Source: Ailurus styani
Taxonomy: Eukaryota; Chordata; Mammalia; Carnivora; Ailuridae
Length of the DNA: 64,000 nt
Assembly: GCA_002007465.1 (NCBI GenBank)
Contig: LNAC01000003.1
Coordinates: forward strand, 9,080,865-9,144,864
Direction: 5' to 3'
A program made the translations under genes and the position numbers. Numbering within the stretch: position 1 is the first letter of the stretch; the number at the start of each line of letters is the position of its first letter. A model generated the notes under the pieces. It was not told where the DNA came from. It was given only the letters and a program-made list of their open reading frames with translations, and searched no databases. This document shows positions 40,540 through 53,053 of the stretch, piece after piece.

Positions 40540-40903
40540 TGTATTAGTCAGCTCAGGCTGCCATAATAAAATACCATAGACTGTGTGGCTTAAACAACAG
40601 ATATTTATATTCTTAGAATTCTGAAGGCTAAAAGTTCAAGATCAGGTTGCAGCATTGTTGGATTCTAATGAGAGTTCTTCCTGGCTCACAGATAGCTGCC
40701 TTCTCACTGTGTCCTCACATGTCAGAGATAGCCTGCTTTCTGGTGTTTTTTCTTAGAAGAGCACTGATTCAATCATGAAGGCCCCACCTTCATACCCTCA
40801 TTTAAACCTAATTATTTCCCCCAAAACACCATCTACAAATACCATACATTGGGGGCTAATGCTTCAACATTCAAATCTGTGGGGAAAGGAGTCCAACATA
40901 GCA
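40540..40903 (-). mobile_element. Solo MaLR LTR (MST/MLT1 type), antisense
   Basis: A 364-base element with TG...CA ends in the TGTATTAGTCAGCTC...CCAACATAGCA frame. CCATAATAAAATACCATAGA and CTTAAACAACAGATATTTAT are hallmark antisense MaLR sequence. TTCTA and CTCTA flank it as a probable 5-bp target duplication. No internal viral sequence remains. Confidence 0.8.
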
Positions 40904-40979
40904 CTCTAGAAGCTTCAGATCAGCATACCCAAATCTCTGATTTTTCTCTACAAATTTGTCTCTGCTTTTTATTCCAAAC

Positions 40980-41833
40980 AAAGCTCTTTCTTTAATGACA
41001 CCAATACCCAACCAGTTACCTGAAACAGAAAATAATTTCTCATATCATCTCACATATACCCTTCTCATACAGATTCAATATGTAATCAAGTCCTACCTCT
41101 AGAAGTGCTTTGCCATTCATGGCTTTCTATCCATCCCCATGGTTGCTGTCTTGCTTTGGAATATCATGAGCTCATGTATGAAATAGTCCAATAGCTTTCC
41201 AACTGACCCTTATTCTACCAGTGCCCTACCTTTTAATCCATCCTCTACACAGCCTCCAGAAAGGTCCAACATGTAAATCAAATCATGTACTTCCAGCTTG
41301 AAATTTTTTTATAGCTCCTCACTGTCTTGAGTATAATTTTTAAACTTTCTTCCAGGATATATAAGGTTCTTCTCAACCATTTTTTACCTACGCTATGAGT
41401 CATATCTTTCCTCCCCCACCTCTCACTCTACACTCTCTACAATCTACTTGCAATTCCACAAATTCACTACTTCTTTTGTGACTTTTCTTCTGCTGTTTAT
41501 TTTCCTGGAGTGGCTCCTGCTTTTTTTTTTTTTTTACATTCAAGAGTCTCCCTTTGTTTTCTGTCTTAAGATTCATCACAAAAGTCACTTACTCTGTGAA
41601 GCCTTCCATGATTTCCTTTGGTTTTCTCCTCTGGGTTTCCATAGTAACTTTTATCTCTGTTGGTTATAGCACTTGCCATATTATACTTTATCTATTTGAG
41701 AGGCATTTATCTTTCTACAAGACCATGATCTCCTCATGGCAGAGGCTATTTTGTTTAGCCTTTTTAATCTCTGGTGCCTAGTATTATACCCGGTACAGAG
41801 TGGGCATTAGGAAACATTTGCTGGAGTGCAACG
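40980..41833 (+). mobile_element. L2 3' half, sense
   Basis: ATCCTCTACACAGCCTCCAGAAAGGTC, TCACTTACTCTGTGAAGCCTTCCATGATTTCC, TTATAGCACTTGCCATATTATAC and ATCTCCTCATGGCAGAGGC appear in L2 order. The short open frames at 41448-41781 belong to it. Confidence 0.6.
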
Positions 41834-41844
41834 AATGTAATAAT

Positions 41845-42025
41845 TTTTTTAAGATTTTATTTACTTATTTGACAGAGAGAGAGAGATCACAAGCAGGCAG
41901 AGAGAGGGGGGAAGCAGGCTCCCCGCCGAGTGGAGAGCCCAAAGCGGGACTCAATCCCAGGACCCCGAGATCATGACCTGAGCTGAAGGCAGAGGCTTAA
42001 CCCACTGAGGCACCCAGGCACCCAT
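41845..42025 (-). mobile_element. Can-SINE, antisense, with target duplication
   Basis: Left T-rich tail complement and right CACCCAGGCACCC. GAATGTAATAA is repeated exactly at 41834-41844 and 42026-42036. Confidence 0.93.
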
Positions 42026-42144
42026 GAATGTAATAACTATTCCCATATAACACATTCCGTATTTATATCTAAATCAGTGTAATTAGTCTATAAGTAAATA
42101 CCTTCCAAAGTGATCTAAATGTTTCTTTAATAAATAAAACACAA

Positions 42145-42374
42145 GGGCGCCTGGGTGGCTCAGTGGGTTAAAGCCTCTGCTTTCGGCTCAGGTCATGATC
42201 TCAGGGTCCTGGGATCGAGGCCCGCATCGGGCTCTCTGCTCAGCAGGGAGCCTGCTTCCTCCTCTCTCCTCTCTCTGCCTGTCTCTCTGCCTACTTGTAA
42301 TCTCTCTCTCTGTGTCAAATAAATAAATAAAATCTTTAAAAAAAAATAAAAAAAAAAATAAAAAATAAAAAAAA
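42145..42374 (+). mobile_element. Very young Can-SINE with perfect target duplication
   Basis: GGGCGCCTGGGTGGCTCAGT...TCAAATAAATAAATAAAATC and a long A-rich tail. The 16-base duplication AATAAATAAAACACAA (42129-42144 and 42375-42390) has no mismatch. Confidence 0.95.
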
Positions 42375-44369
42375 AATAAATAAAACACAATACCTTAGGA
42401 AAAACCAGGAAATGCAAAGTGTTATTTCAAATGCTGGGAGACATTATTACAGTGTTAATTTCTAGTACATTTTTCCAGATCCATGAGATTTTAATCGCAT
42501 ATGCAGTGCCCAGGTCAGGAGTCAATCACATGCCTACTCCTATTCTTCCCCCTCCACAGCAGGAAATAGTGTTTCAGTTTCAAATTTCCAACATGCTGCC
42601 TCCATCACGGCCTGCACCTGACTATGGCTACAACTCTAAATAGATTATTCTAGGACCTCCTTGGACACAGCACAGCCTCTGACCATCATTTTTAAACTTT
42701 AATCAACCTGCTGCCTCAGGGAGTTCTAGAAAGTACAGCTTCTTTATGAGGATACCAAGAAATTTGTAGGTTAGGAAGCATGTAAAGAACCATTTGATTG
42801 TAAAATGGTAGAAATCGCTGGTGAAGCTTACCCAGCCACAACTTCTGTTCCTTCAAAATAAAGATCTGGTACCCAGTCAAGGATTTAGGGAAGTGCTTTT
42901 GAGCAAAAGTGCTGCAAAGGCCTTGAGGAGGCTAAGGAAGAGGAAGAGAGACTGGATTCCTACAAAGAGAGAAGGAGGGAGGAGTGGAGACACCATGAAG
43001 TTCAAGTTGCCAGAAGGATGGCCCCATCACATAGCACAGTGCTGAAAAGAATGCCTGTAGCAAAAGCATGTATCACACTAACCGAGTCCTGGTGCCCTCA
43101 TTTTACCTGTTGGATCGCTGCCGCTCGCTTTCCTTGGGTTTCTCTCTCAACCATGGAAGCTGGATAAAGAGAAGTAAAATGTTAAGACATAGTTCAGCCA
43201 AGATTGTAAGGTAGCTGAAAGACTTAGACCTTGGGCTGCTTTTGGCTGGGAGACAGACATGAGTCTGAGCCTTTCAAGAGTGGATGTGAAGGTGGTTAGA
43301 GAGTTGACATTTTAATGATTACCAGATGGCTTTGTGTTTCCAGGTTGAAATGCGGTGAGAGTCCCAGTCTCGATCATTTCTCTATTTGTGCAACAATTTT
43401 GAGACATGGAACGCAAATGCTGCCCAAGACTATGCCAGTTAAGGCCCTTTGGATCATATCATCTGCATTAGAATCTTGCCATAGCCTCTCACTGGAATAA
43501 ACTGAGTCTCTCAGTACTGAAAGATTGTAAAACTGTTCTGATGCCGTGATTGCTCTGATCCAGGAATATCTTACAGTTACAAATTCAAGTGTGTGGTGAA
43601 AGTATGCATGGTTGGAGAAATTTTAGTCCAGATAAATGGATAAAATCTTCATAATGCTTTTTTTGATAGGAACAAAAATGAACTCATTTAAATTCTGCCC
43701 CCTCGATTCTATTGCTGATATAAGTACCAATATATTTTCACTCTGAAATTTTTTATGAGAAGCTTTTCTTTTTTTATCAATTAAATTTTCAAGATAGTTA
43801 ATAAAATAACTCTTAAAACTTCTAAAATGATAGCTAAAGATTATCAGGTTTAAGGCAACATCCCATTCACTGAGGTTAGTCAAGCGCCTTGCAACTTCCT
43901 GAGTGAGGCCAAATTGATGACATGATGACATTTCATGTTGAGAAACTTCCGTTACAAGCCTAAGTTCTGAGAAAAATAATATGAAGAAATTGTAGATACT
44001 CTGTCACACCACACACGCACAAGCTTCCATCCCCCCACACCAACAAAGAAAACCGTTTAACTAATCAGGATGCACACTTCAAGTACTCCTTCATAAAGTG
44101 GGATGTCATGCTAGAATTATGTAAAGTTGAGAGAAGAATGAATAGGAACTAAATATAGGTAAAAGAACACCAGTTTCTAAATATGACCAGGTTTTCTGGC
44201 TATGGAAATAAGATAAAAGTAACCCTTACTTTAGGCTACCCCCTAAATTCATTTGATCACACCCAACGTTGACCTAGAGGTCCTGGTTTGAGGACAATGT
44301 GACTTTGGGTAAGGTTTTTTGAGCTTAGGTTTTGGGGGTTTTCTTTTTTTCCTCTATGAGATATAAATA

Positions 44370-44460
44370 TAATACTAACATTTCATGTTTCTGTGCTGGT
44401 CAAATGAGATAATGTATGCAAAACATTCAGCACGGTGCATGCCGTGTGCATAAAAACTGA
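44370..44460 (+). mobile_element. MIR fragment, sense
   Basis: GTCAAATGAGATAATGTATGCAAAACATTCAGCACGGTGCATGCC matches the 3' half of MIR. Confidence 0.5.
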
Positions 44461-45285
44461 TATCTGAACACAAAATGGAAGGAGTGCACATGTTACCAAA
44501 ATTCAGGCATGGACTTGTAGTGATTTGAAATTCTTCAGACACAGATTGTTTGAGGGCTAGGACAGCCGTGCTGTCCAGCAGCAGTGAGAAGCAGCGGATT
44601 TAAGAGAACCTCACAGATAAATGACCATTTTGTCATGACAGAAAACTTCTTTGTCGAGTTCTGACAGTTTAGAAAGAGGCTATGTTGCATTTTGCTTTGA
44701 TTCTTCATTCTTGGCACATAATAAGAATACTCATTTTTGAAGACTGAACGATTGAGTATATAAACGACTGCTTATATTAATGAATGAAATAAAATCAACA
44801 AAAGATTTGGGGTTATTGCTCCTCATAGTGCACCTTGGGCCCTCCGTGGTCTTTACAACACGGAGTCTCAGCTCATGGTGCTGTAGCCCACAAAGAAGCC
44901 CTTAGAAGGACATCCTAAATGCAGATTTTTACATATTTACAAAGTTAATGGGCATTTAGGCAAATGATCTGCCATGGAAAAATCACAGTGCCGAGGAAAA
45001 TACAAGCTTTTCATTACTCTCCCTTTCTTTCTTCATCATGCAAACTTCTCACATTTGAAGCACCAACAGTCTGAGTATTAGTGTGTCTGCGTGATGTCTA
45101 TTATAAATTAAGAAGCCATGATGGAAAAGTCTTTAAAATGGCATCAGTGTGTTCAGAGATCTCCTTTGACCTTCTGGAATCCCTGGTGGGCCCGAAGTGC
45201 AGAGCACTGTTCCCTCGTAGGGAAGAAGTGGGATCCTGACGCAGAAGGCTAACGGGATCATTTTCCTCTCAGAGTTTTTGGGCGC

Positions 45286-45308
45286 CGCGCCAAGCGAATG
45301 GGCGGGAA
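45286..45308. promoter_or_regulatory. Paired E2F-like sites in intergenic DNA
   Basis: CGCGCCAA (reverse complement TTGGCGCG) at 45286-45293 and GGCGGGAA (reverse complement TTCCCGCC) at 45301-45308, seven bases apart. They sit in a short CpG-dense island of about 40 bases in otherwise CpG-poor DNA. The motif match is seen; function is inferred. Confidence 0.35.
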
Positions 45309-46229
45309 TCATTCCATTTGCAGAGTAAAATGGGGTGAAAAGCACTTCTGGCACACTTTGTCCATATAAATTATACTTGTTTGCAATTCATCAACTCCTT
45401 CTCTACTTTATATCCATATGTAATGTAAATGATCGTCTTTCTCTGAAGCTCCATAATGATGCGCAGCTCCAAAATGTGATATAATCAGCTAAAAGAGAGC
45501 AGATGGAAGTTTTTTCCCCAATATGCATATTCATAAAAAAATAGAGAACTCAACAAAAGGAGATACATAAGTACTTGTACCCGGAGGGCTGCTGCGTGGA
45601 CTTATGTACAAAAGTAAGTGGGTTTTCTGCAACTATTTCATTCTTGAAGCCTTTACTCATTCATTCCTGCAACGATCATTGAAAATGCTCTGGAAAAAAC
45701 AAAAAACAAAAAACAAACAAAAAAACACTGTCCTTCCATATAGCAAAAGATATATTTCCCTTTAGTTTTTTCACTGCACCTTAGAACCCATGCTTCAGGA
45801 AATAATGGTTAACTATTTTACTAGAGAAATATGATTAGAAGGCAAACCATGAAAAAAGTGAAGACTTTACTGTCCCTTTAGCAACACAGACCACAGACAT
45901 TAAAATTCACACTGTTATACTAAAAAAAAAAAACTCTTTAGAGAGAATAATGAACTGTCTGGGTGGCATTTAGCTATATATATTTTTTAAATATCTGATC
46001 GCTCAGAAGATAAGGTGGTTCTTGTGTGCGTACCGGGTAAGCAGCATTGCTACTAGAAATTTTGTTAATGAAAACAGCAGTAGGAGATACCGTGAAAGAA
46101 GGTAACCATAAAAGAAAATTTGAGAAATGAGTAAAACAACAACAAAGGAACATAAGAAAATCATGCAGTGTGGCTACGAATTTTGGTCATGTAACCAAAG
46201 AAGTGTATTTAGACCAAAATTAGATGTTT

Positions 46230-46720
46230 CTCACCCTGCGTGTCTTCTTCCAGAGCCCCTCTCCACACGTGAAGCCCTGATGTCCACTGAGAGGCTCACC
46301 TATGTGGACTGCATCCTTGGTCTGTGCCCTCAGGTTCCTGTTGGGATCAATGAATGGGAAGCCCCATCAGGAGACTAGAGGGAGAGAGAGGAACGAGGTC
46401 AGGGTATTTATTTGCTCCATGACATCACCTTGTGTTGCCTGTCTCCCTTAATCAAAGGTCACTAGTCACCTAAAAATGTCATTCTGCATATGACTTTCTT
46501 TTCTTCAGATTCTGGTAATTGTTCCTTTCTCTCATCTCCAAAGGCTTAGATTTAATAACGGCTCTGTGGCTGTTGGCTCACTACCTGAGTAGCCTTTAAT
46601 GCTTCCCTTTCCCTCCACCCCGCCCATAACTTTGCAACCAGTCCCTTTATAAATAAGCCTCCTTGAATTTTCCTAATTTGATCGTGCCATCCACGCCCTA
46701 TTGGTAGCAAGACTAGTGCA
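46230..46720 (+). repeat. Old interspersed repeat, family not named
   Basis: GAGGTCAGGGTATTTATTTG, CTCCCTTAATCAAAGGTCAC, CTTTGCAACCAGTCCCTTTATAAATAAGC and TGATCGTGCCATC follow an old mammalian repeat whose wording I recognise but cannot name with certainty. Confidence 0.35.
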
Positions 46721-48551
46721 CTGATCCACCATTGCTCGTGACTTTCAGTTCCTTAGGTCATGCTCTTGAGTCTAATGAGCACTGCTCTGTGACTCCAGCA
46801 TAACTATATTTACATGGTCTCAGGTCATTTCTATCTGTTTCACTATTAGCCTCCACTCTTACTGACCAATAGCTTCACGGTAAAGCATTTCCACTAACAC
46901 TACCAAAACTCATGCCCTTTTTCCCCTTTCAATTCCTTATCCATCTGTCTCATGGGGCCCACACACATATTTCTCCTTTTTCCACACAGCTAAGAATCCC
47001 TGGAATGGGGATGACTGGCAGCATACAAATGGAGGTTTTCACAGTGCAGGTGAAGCCAAGCTAACTGCATGGAACGCATGTTCTATCCTTTACTAATAAC
47101 CAAGCTCACAGTACTTTGCTATGAAACATAGGGTCATTTCAATTGGGACAATATACCATCTACCAACATTAATATCCATCCATCAACTATGTAATAAAAC
47201 AGAATGAAGCAAGTGCATATTTTAGCTCTTTGCTACCTAATCAGAAATACCTGACACTAATAGCATTTTGGTTTTTTTTTTATAAATGTGATGGCACATG
47301 ATACTGGAATTTTACTAGCAACTTTCGTTGCTAAAATTCTTTAATTCTAAGTTATATTTCACCTACATTTCACTAACATGGGTCTCTCATACACAAAGCC
47401 TTAGGCCTCTTAATCTCAAAAGAGGTTATTGTAAAATATGGATACCCAGATAATTTGCATGATTAATGAAAATATGTTTTAGAATATTAAACATTTAAGA
47501 TGTTAGCATTTAGTAGGCTTTCTGACAGAAGTTAAAAGACTATTAGAATGACTGATGAATTGCTACAGTACATTAGCCCTCAGAACAGGGAATGTGCTAG
47601 AGGACATTTATGTAACTTCTTAGCGCTCTTTTTTTTTTTTTTTCCCTCTCTCTTTTCTTTTTTTCCCTTTCCAGCTAAGCTGTCCTTTTTTGACCTTGGA
47701 TCAGTTGTAAATGACCAGGCAGAGGACTTTGCAAAGTTTGGAGAAACTTGAAAATTACACGGAAAGCCACTGACAGAGGGACAAAGAAAGCAATTGTATT
47801 AGCCAGGGCTTTACTCCTAATAGCTGGTACATAGTAGGAGATGAATAAAAATGTGTCAAAAAAATGAAACATCTTTCACAGTTCAAATGTCTTACCTCAA
47901 CACAGCAGAGGGGGGGGGGAATGAAACAGAAAATTCTTCCCTGTTCAGTGACAAGGTCACGGACAGTTTAGTTGTTCATAACCAGGGAAGGTAGACACAC
48001 TTTTGCTCTTTCCACCTGCTAGAACTGTGTTTCAGAATGAAGCTCCACCTACTGATCTCTTCCTGGAGCCTTTTGTTTTTGATTGCTGCAGAGCTTATCA
48101 GGACCTATTTAGTCATTTATGTCCTCCTCTTGTTATCCTTAGAGATGAAATATACCAGAAAGGACTCTCATGGAGGTGTTTATATCCCCGCTGGGTAAAA
48201 AGTGAAATACCATTGAAAAGGTAGGACCACAAAAAATACCAAAATAAATCCTTAAGGTAAAAGCAATAAACTGCTTAATGGTCTTGCTTTGGGAGAGACA
48301 ATTAACATTACTTTAATTTATGTGAAGTATTATCATGAAGTTATGAGCTCCCTCTCTGAGCTCTACTTGCCAAAGCCTGCTTCTTTAGGCAGCAGTTCCC
48401 GTATAGCATTATTTAGTTTATAGTTCTCCACCACTCACTTATTATATGGTACCCTCACTCCTGTGTCAGTGAGTATAGAGAGAATATACTATTACCTATC
48501 ATCTAGAATTCCACTACTTCGTCAGTAATACAAAAGTGGACCGTGCAAAAA

Positions 48552-49266
48552 GTAGTAGGCTGAATAATTCCGTCCCCCAAAGACAAAAGATCCTAGTCTA
48601 ACAGAACCTCATAAATGTTACTTTATCTGGGAAAAGGGCCTTTACAGATGTGATTAAGAGAAGGATCATGAGATAGGGAGATTCTCCTGGATTATCTTGG
48701 TGGGCCCTAAATATAATTACAAGTGTCCTTATAACAGAGTGAAAAAGATTTCTTTCACAATGAAGGGAAGGCAGTGTGAAGACAGAGCAAAGAGAGCTGA
48801 AGGTGCTGGCTTTGATGATTCAGCTGATGGGGCCCTAAACTGAGGAATGCTAACAGGTTTCAGAAACTGCCAGAAGCAAGGAGTGGATTCTCTTCTACAG
48901 CGTCTACAAGTGTGGCCCTGCAGAGGTGCTTGGAATTTTGGTGCAGTGATAACTGATTCTGGACTTCTGACTTCCAGAATAAGGAGAAAATAAAATTCTA
49001 CTGTTTGAAGTCCCCAAGTTTGTGGTAATTTTTTTTTTGAAGACTTTATTTATTTGACAGAAAGAGACACAGTGAGAGAGGGAACACAAGCAGAAGAGTG
49101 GGAGAAGGAGAATCACGCTTCCCGCTGAGCAGGGAGCCCCATGCAGGGCCCGATCCCAGGACCCTGGGATGATAACCTGAGCGGCAGGCAGACACTTAAC
49201 AACTAAGCCACCCAGGCATCCCAAGTTTGTGATAATTTGTTAAGGCAGTCACAGAAAACTCATACA
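48552..49266 (+). mobile_element. MaLR-type LTR (MLT1-like), sense, split by a SINE
   Basis: GGCTGAATAATTCCGTCCCC, TTTACAGATGTGATTAAGAG, GGATTATCTTGGTGGGCCC, GGACTTCTGACTTCCAGAAT and AAGTTTGTGGTAATT are in consensus order. The element resumes after the Can-SINE as AATTTGTTAAGGCAGTCACAG. No viral genes are present. Confidence 0.75.
49030..49221 (-). mobile_element. Can-SINE, antisense, inserted in the MaLR LTR
   Basis: Left T-run and GAAGACTTTATTTATTTGAC; right GCCACCCAGGCATCCC. CCAAGTTTGTGGTAATT on the left and CCAAGTTTGTGATAATT on the right are the duplicated target. Confidence 0.92.
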
Positions 49267-49789
49267 GTAAGTTAAACAATCCCAGCCTTAAACAAAAGGT
49301 TAGTGACCCCTAGTCATGGTCATTACTAGCAGACCAAGGAGAAAAAAATGATATTATTAACAACCAGTTTAATACAAAAGAATATTAACATATGTATCTG
49401 TTGAAACCTATGTATATTGTTCTTTACTTATACGTGTCTTAAGTGAATGTATTTAAGCAACTCATTTTTTTAAACAGGAAAAAAAGCTCTTTCAATAAAA
49501 TGATGAATTTATAAATATGAAAGTCAAATACATACTATTTTTATCCTTCAGATGTTTTAAAATTTTATTTAAAAGAGTATGCTGTTTTTTCATCCCCTCC
49601 TAGAACCTATCTGTTATGAGCTATTATGTGTAAATGCAAGTTTAAAACATTCTCGTAAAACAAAAACACCCTGCTTTTGGCCTTATTAAGAGTAGAAGCT
49701 TCCTTCGAGACCTCTACTCAAAAAACAAAACTATTTGTTTTGCTGAAATAAAAATGACATTTTTTACCATGACTTATTTATTCCTTTCT

Positions 49790-49930
49790 TCATCAAATAT
49801 TGATTGAACATGTTCTAGGTACCTGGAAACTATACTAGGCTCTGGAAACAGCGAGATGAACAGCCATAGCCCCTATTCTCAAGGAGTTGAGAGTTCAGTG
49901 TGTCCTTTGGATAATGTGTAAATAAATAAA
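49790..49930 (-). mobile_element. L2 3' end, antisense (old)
   Basis: TATTGATTGAACATGTTCTAGGTACC...CCTATTCTCAAGGAGTTGAGAGTTCAG...TAAATAAATAAATTC fits the reversed L2 terminus. Confidence 0.55.
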
Positions 49931-50076
49931 TTCTTATGAAATGTGAAAGGCTAAAGAAGTGATCTAAGCAAGTGGTGTGGAAGCAAGATTTAAAGATAAA
50001 TCATTCATTTTAGATCCAGAAGATTCTTTTTTGTTGTTGTTGTTCCTTCTCAGTCTACATACTTTATTTCCTTTCC

Positions 50077-50403
50077 TTTTTTTTTTAATTAACATATAAA
50101 GTATTATTTGCCCTAAGGGTACAGGCCTGTGAATCCTCAGTCTTACACAACTCACAGCACTCACCATAGCACATACCCTCTCCAATGCCCATAACCCAAC
50201 CACCCTATCCCTACCCCCCAACCTCCCAGCAACCCTCCGTTTGTTTTGTGAGATTAAGAGTCTCTTATGGTTTGTCTCCCTCCTCAGTTCCATTTTGTTT
50301 CATTTTTTCCCTCCCTTCCCCCCAACAACCCCCCGCCCTTTCTCTCAAATTCCTCATATCAGAGAGATCATATGATAATTGTCTTTCTCAGAACCAGATG
50401 ATT
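50077..50403 (-). mobile_element. Carnivore L1 3' end, antisense
   Basis: A T-run, then GTATTATTTGCCCTAAGGGT, CAGCACTCACCATAGCACAT, GTGAGATTAAGAGTCTCTTATGG and CAGAGAGATCATATGATAAT. This is the reverse complement of a carnivore-specific L1 3'UTR. Confidence 0.75.
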
Positions 50404-50844
50404 CTATGAGAAGGAGAAGAGGTCAGTTGTGTCCTGGTATTTGAAAGACAGAAAAAAAATTGAACAATACATTGGAAAAGTTTCTTATTCCTTATTTGGG
50501 ACATTTATAGCCAAAATTGTACTCCAGGTTATAGTAGACAAGATTCAACATCTTCAGATTCAGGACAACAGAATTAGCAAATTACAGTAGTTTTCTCCTG
50601 GTTTCAAAAACAACTACTTGTACAATAAAGGTTGCTTAATTAAAACTTATCCAACTGAAACGCCCATTTATCTGAAACAAATGTTTGTGCTATAGACATC
50701 AACCAACTCTTCACATGAGTAGCTAACAATAAGCAACTGGATGATGCTCGATGAATATCAATTAAAACAAATTGCTCCCAATAAACTCTTTCCTGAAAAA
50801 AAAAACATTCTTGCATGGGCATACATTCACATGCACGCACCCAT

Positions 50845-50872
50845 GTGCATGCGCGCGCACACACACACACAC
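50845..50872. repeat. Alternating purine-pyrimidine GC/AC tract
   Basis: GTGCATGCGCGCGCACACAC and further CA units, 28 bases of strict alternation. Confidence 0.9.
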
Positions 50873-50916
50873 AGCTTTGCTATTCTAACTTCTCTTCCTT
50901 AAAAAGTTAATTGGCA

Positions 50917-51131
50917 GGGTGCCTGGGTGGCTCAGTGGGTTAAAGCCTCTGCCTTCAGCTCAGCTCATGATCTCAGGGTCCTGGGATCAAGCCCCGCATT
51001 GGGTTCCCTGCTCCGCAGGGAGCCTGCTTCCTCCTCTCTCCGCCTGCCTCTCTGCCTATTTGTAATCTCTCTCTCTGTCAAATAAGTAAATAAAATCTTT
51101 AAAAAAATTAAAAAATTAAAAAAAATTTTTT
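50917..51131 (+). mobile_element. Young-type Can-SINE, sense, with target duplication
   Basis: GGGTGCCTGGGTGGCTCAGT to an A/T-rich tail. AAAAGTTAATTGGCA (50902-50916) and AAAAGTAAATTGGCA (51132-51146) flank it, one mismatch. Confidence 0.94.
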
Positions 51132-51639
51132 AAAAGTAAATTGGCATTAACTGTATTTTAAAGATTGACTCTTCATTTTATCATTGAGCCCACTGTTGGT
51201 CTCTGATAAGGCATGAGTTCCAGGTGGGACAAGCTACATAATGCAGGGTGTCCAGAGAGCTTAGAATAATGGCCCAGTGCAAAATGAAATGCAGAGCCTC
51301 GTGTTCAAATTTATTAAGACTCTTAAAACAGCAATAGCAGAGCATTAACACAAATATGGAGCCTTTGTGAGAGCAAAGCCCTGTGCAACAAGACAGGCTT
51401 TTTGCCCATAAAACAGGCCCTGGTTTCATGTATCCCTTATCAATTGCCCCCATTTGGGTTGTCCCAAGGACCATACTATAGAATATGAAAATGAAAATAT
51501 CCTGCCTAAAAGTCACATTATGGTCATATATTCTTTGCACAGGCCTATATTAACTCTAAAGACATTGTTGGGCACCCATTAAAATTCTATTATGATCAAA
51601 ATTTTTCATGCTTACTTGATTTTGCTTTTCTCTGCTTTA

Positions 51640-52070
51640 CATAGACTTAACATAAACTATGAAGCAGAAAAAATGCTATGTGTTCACTGAACTATAGCAA
51701 TTAGCCTCCTGGGTATATTATCAGCCCTCTTGCATTCGGTTGGGTCTATGTGACCAGTTCTAGCCAAAGTTAGGACCTGGTCTATAAAATCTCCTTTGAG
51801 GTTCATGTTCTTACCTTACTAGGTTTTCTTTTCTCTGTCCTGTGCTTCCCCACCCCTCTATTTGTATAGCTGGAAACAATGAACATGGAACTATGGAGTC
51901 CACTATAGGAAAAGCCTGAATCCCTGCGTCATTTTTGGAGGAGAGCCATTCAGGAATGCTGCTTGACCCACATTTGAGTGCCACACAAAACTCAACTTTA
52001 TTGTCTTAAGCCACTTATACTACCCTAATACTCTATGTTTGATAGAAAGATAGTCTGAGGCGAGGAGCAT
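51640..52070 (+). repeat. Old LTR-like repeat, family not named
   Basis: GGTTGGGTCTATGTGACCAGTTCTAGCCAA and CTTTATTGTCTTAAGCCACTTATAC resemble an old mammalian LTR-like repeat. The name and borders are uncertain. Confidence 0.35.
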
Positions 52071-52796
52071 AGTACCCAGAACAGTACCTAACTCATTGAG
52101 CAATTCTGATATACCTTTTGAGAAACATGACTAGAGTCATCTTTTCAGCGGACTATAAATCAATGTGCTAATCAATAGTTATGGTATTCTCTCATGGAGT
52201 TGCTCACATTGTCATAATAACACGAATCTATAATTTTCTTTTTTTTATTTATAATTTTCAAAGCAAATTTTTCCTATGTATTTTTAGAGAATTCCATTGT
52301 AAAGACTTTCAAAATCTATAGCAGTGAATTATCAGGGATAGAATAACCAATAGCAACAACGACACTTTGCCAAACCATCCCCTCAAATCTCACGAATCAT
52401 CACCTGTCAGCTTATAGGGCTTACAGACCTCAAAAATTCAGATGACCCAAGAAAGTATTTGATAGAAACCCCGGAATCCGGGCTGAGCTGAAGGAAGCAT
52501 CTGGGAACACCGTTTTTAGGAAACTCAGCTGGGTGTTGCTGTAAGGGACAAGGGGAGGTGGCCAGAGCGCTTAGAATAATGGGAAGTGTTCTTTTCCCTC
52601 TGGCTGCAGAATGTCAGCGTTTATGGGAAAAAGTCGATCAAGTACTTACTGGATCTGCTTAATCAAGCATAATTGTCACCATGTGACTGGCAGTTATTGG
52701 AAGCTCCTGTGTGAGACAGTGCCAGAAACATTATGCAAAGAACTACCTATATTTTAGATAGTAAAACGAAAAATAACTTTTCCTCAACACAGGAAA

Positions 52797-53035
52797 GCAA
52801 CATGATGCGATTTAAGAGCATGGATTTTTGGAATGGAAATCAGACATAGTTTCAGCACTTCTTTGCTTCAAGTTCTTAAGCATTTAAGCTCTCGTTTATT
52901 CCATCATAAAAGAAATGTTAATGCCTACATTGCAGAGTTGTAGTTTAAACAAGCATAAACAAGTAAGGCACAAAGCATGACATCTGCAACATTTTACTTC
53001 TGTTAGGTCCATTGTTTGTATTAGTGATATTATTT
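52797..53035 (+). mobile_element. MIR-family SINE, sense
   Basis: GATTTAAGAGCATGGATTTTTGG...AAGTTCTTAAGCATTTAAGCTCTCG...GCAGAGTTGTAGTTTAAAC follows MIR from its left part onward. Confidence 0.55.
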
Positions 53036-53053
53036 TTAATAATAATATTTTAA

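Larger units (their letters stand above)
42391..48551. other. Intergenic stretch, no supported gene
   Basis: Apart from a MIR piece (44370-44460), the E2F-like pair (45286-45308), an A-rich run (45690-45726), an old repeat (46230-46720) and a T-rich run (47630-47670), I see AT-rich unique sequence. The short open frames (for example 42821-43045, 43623-43931, 45133-45354) lack start context, splice sites, domains or biased codon use. Confidence 0.7.
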
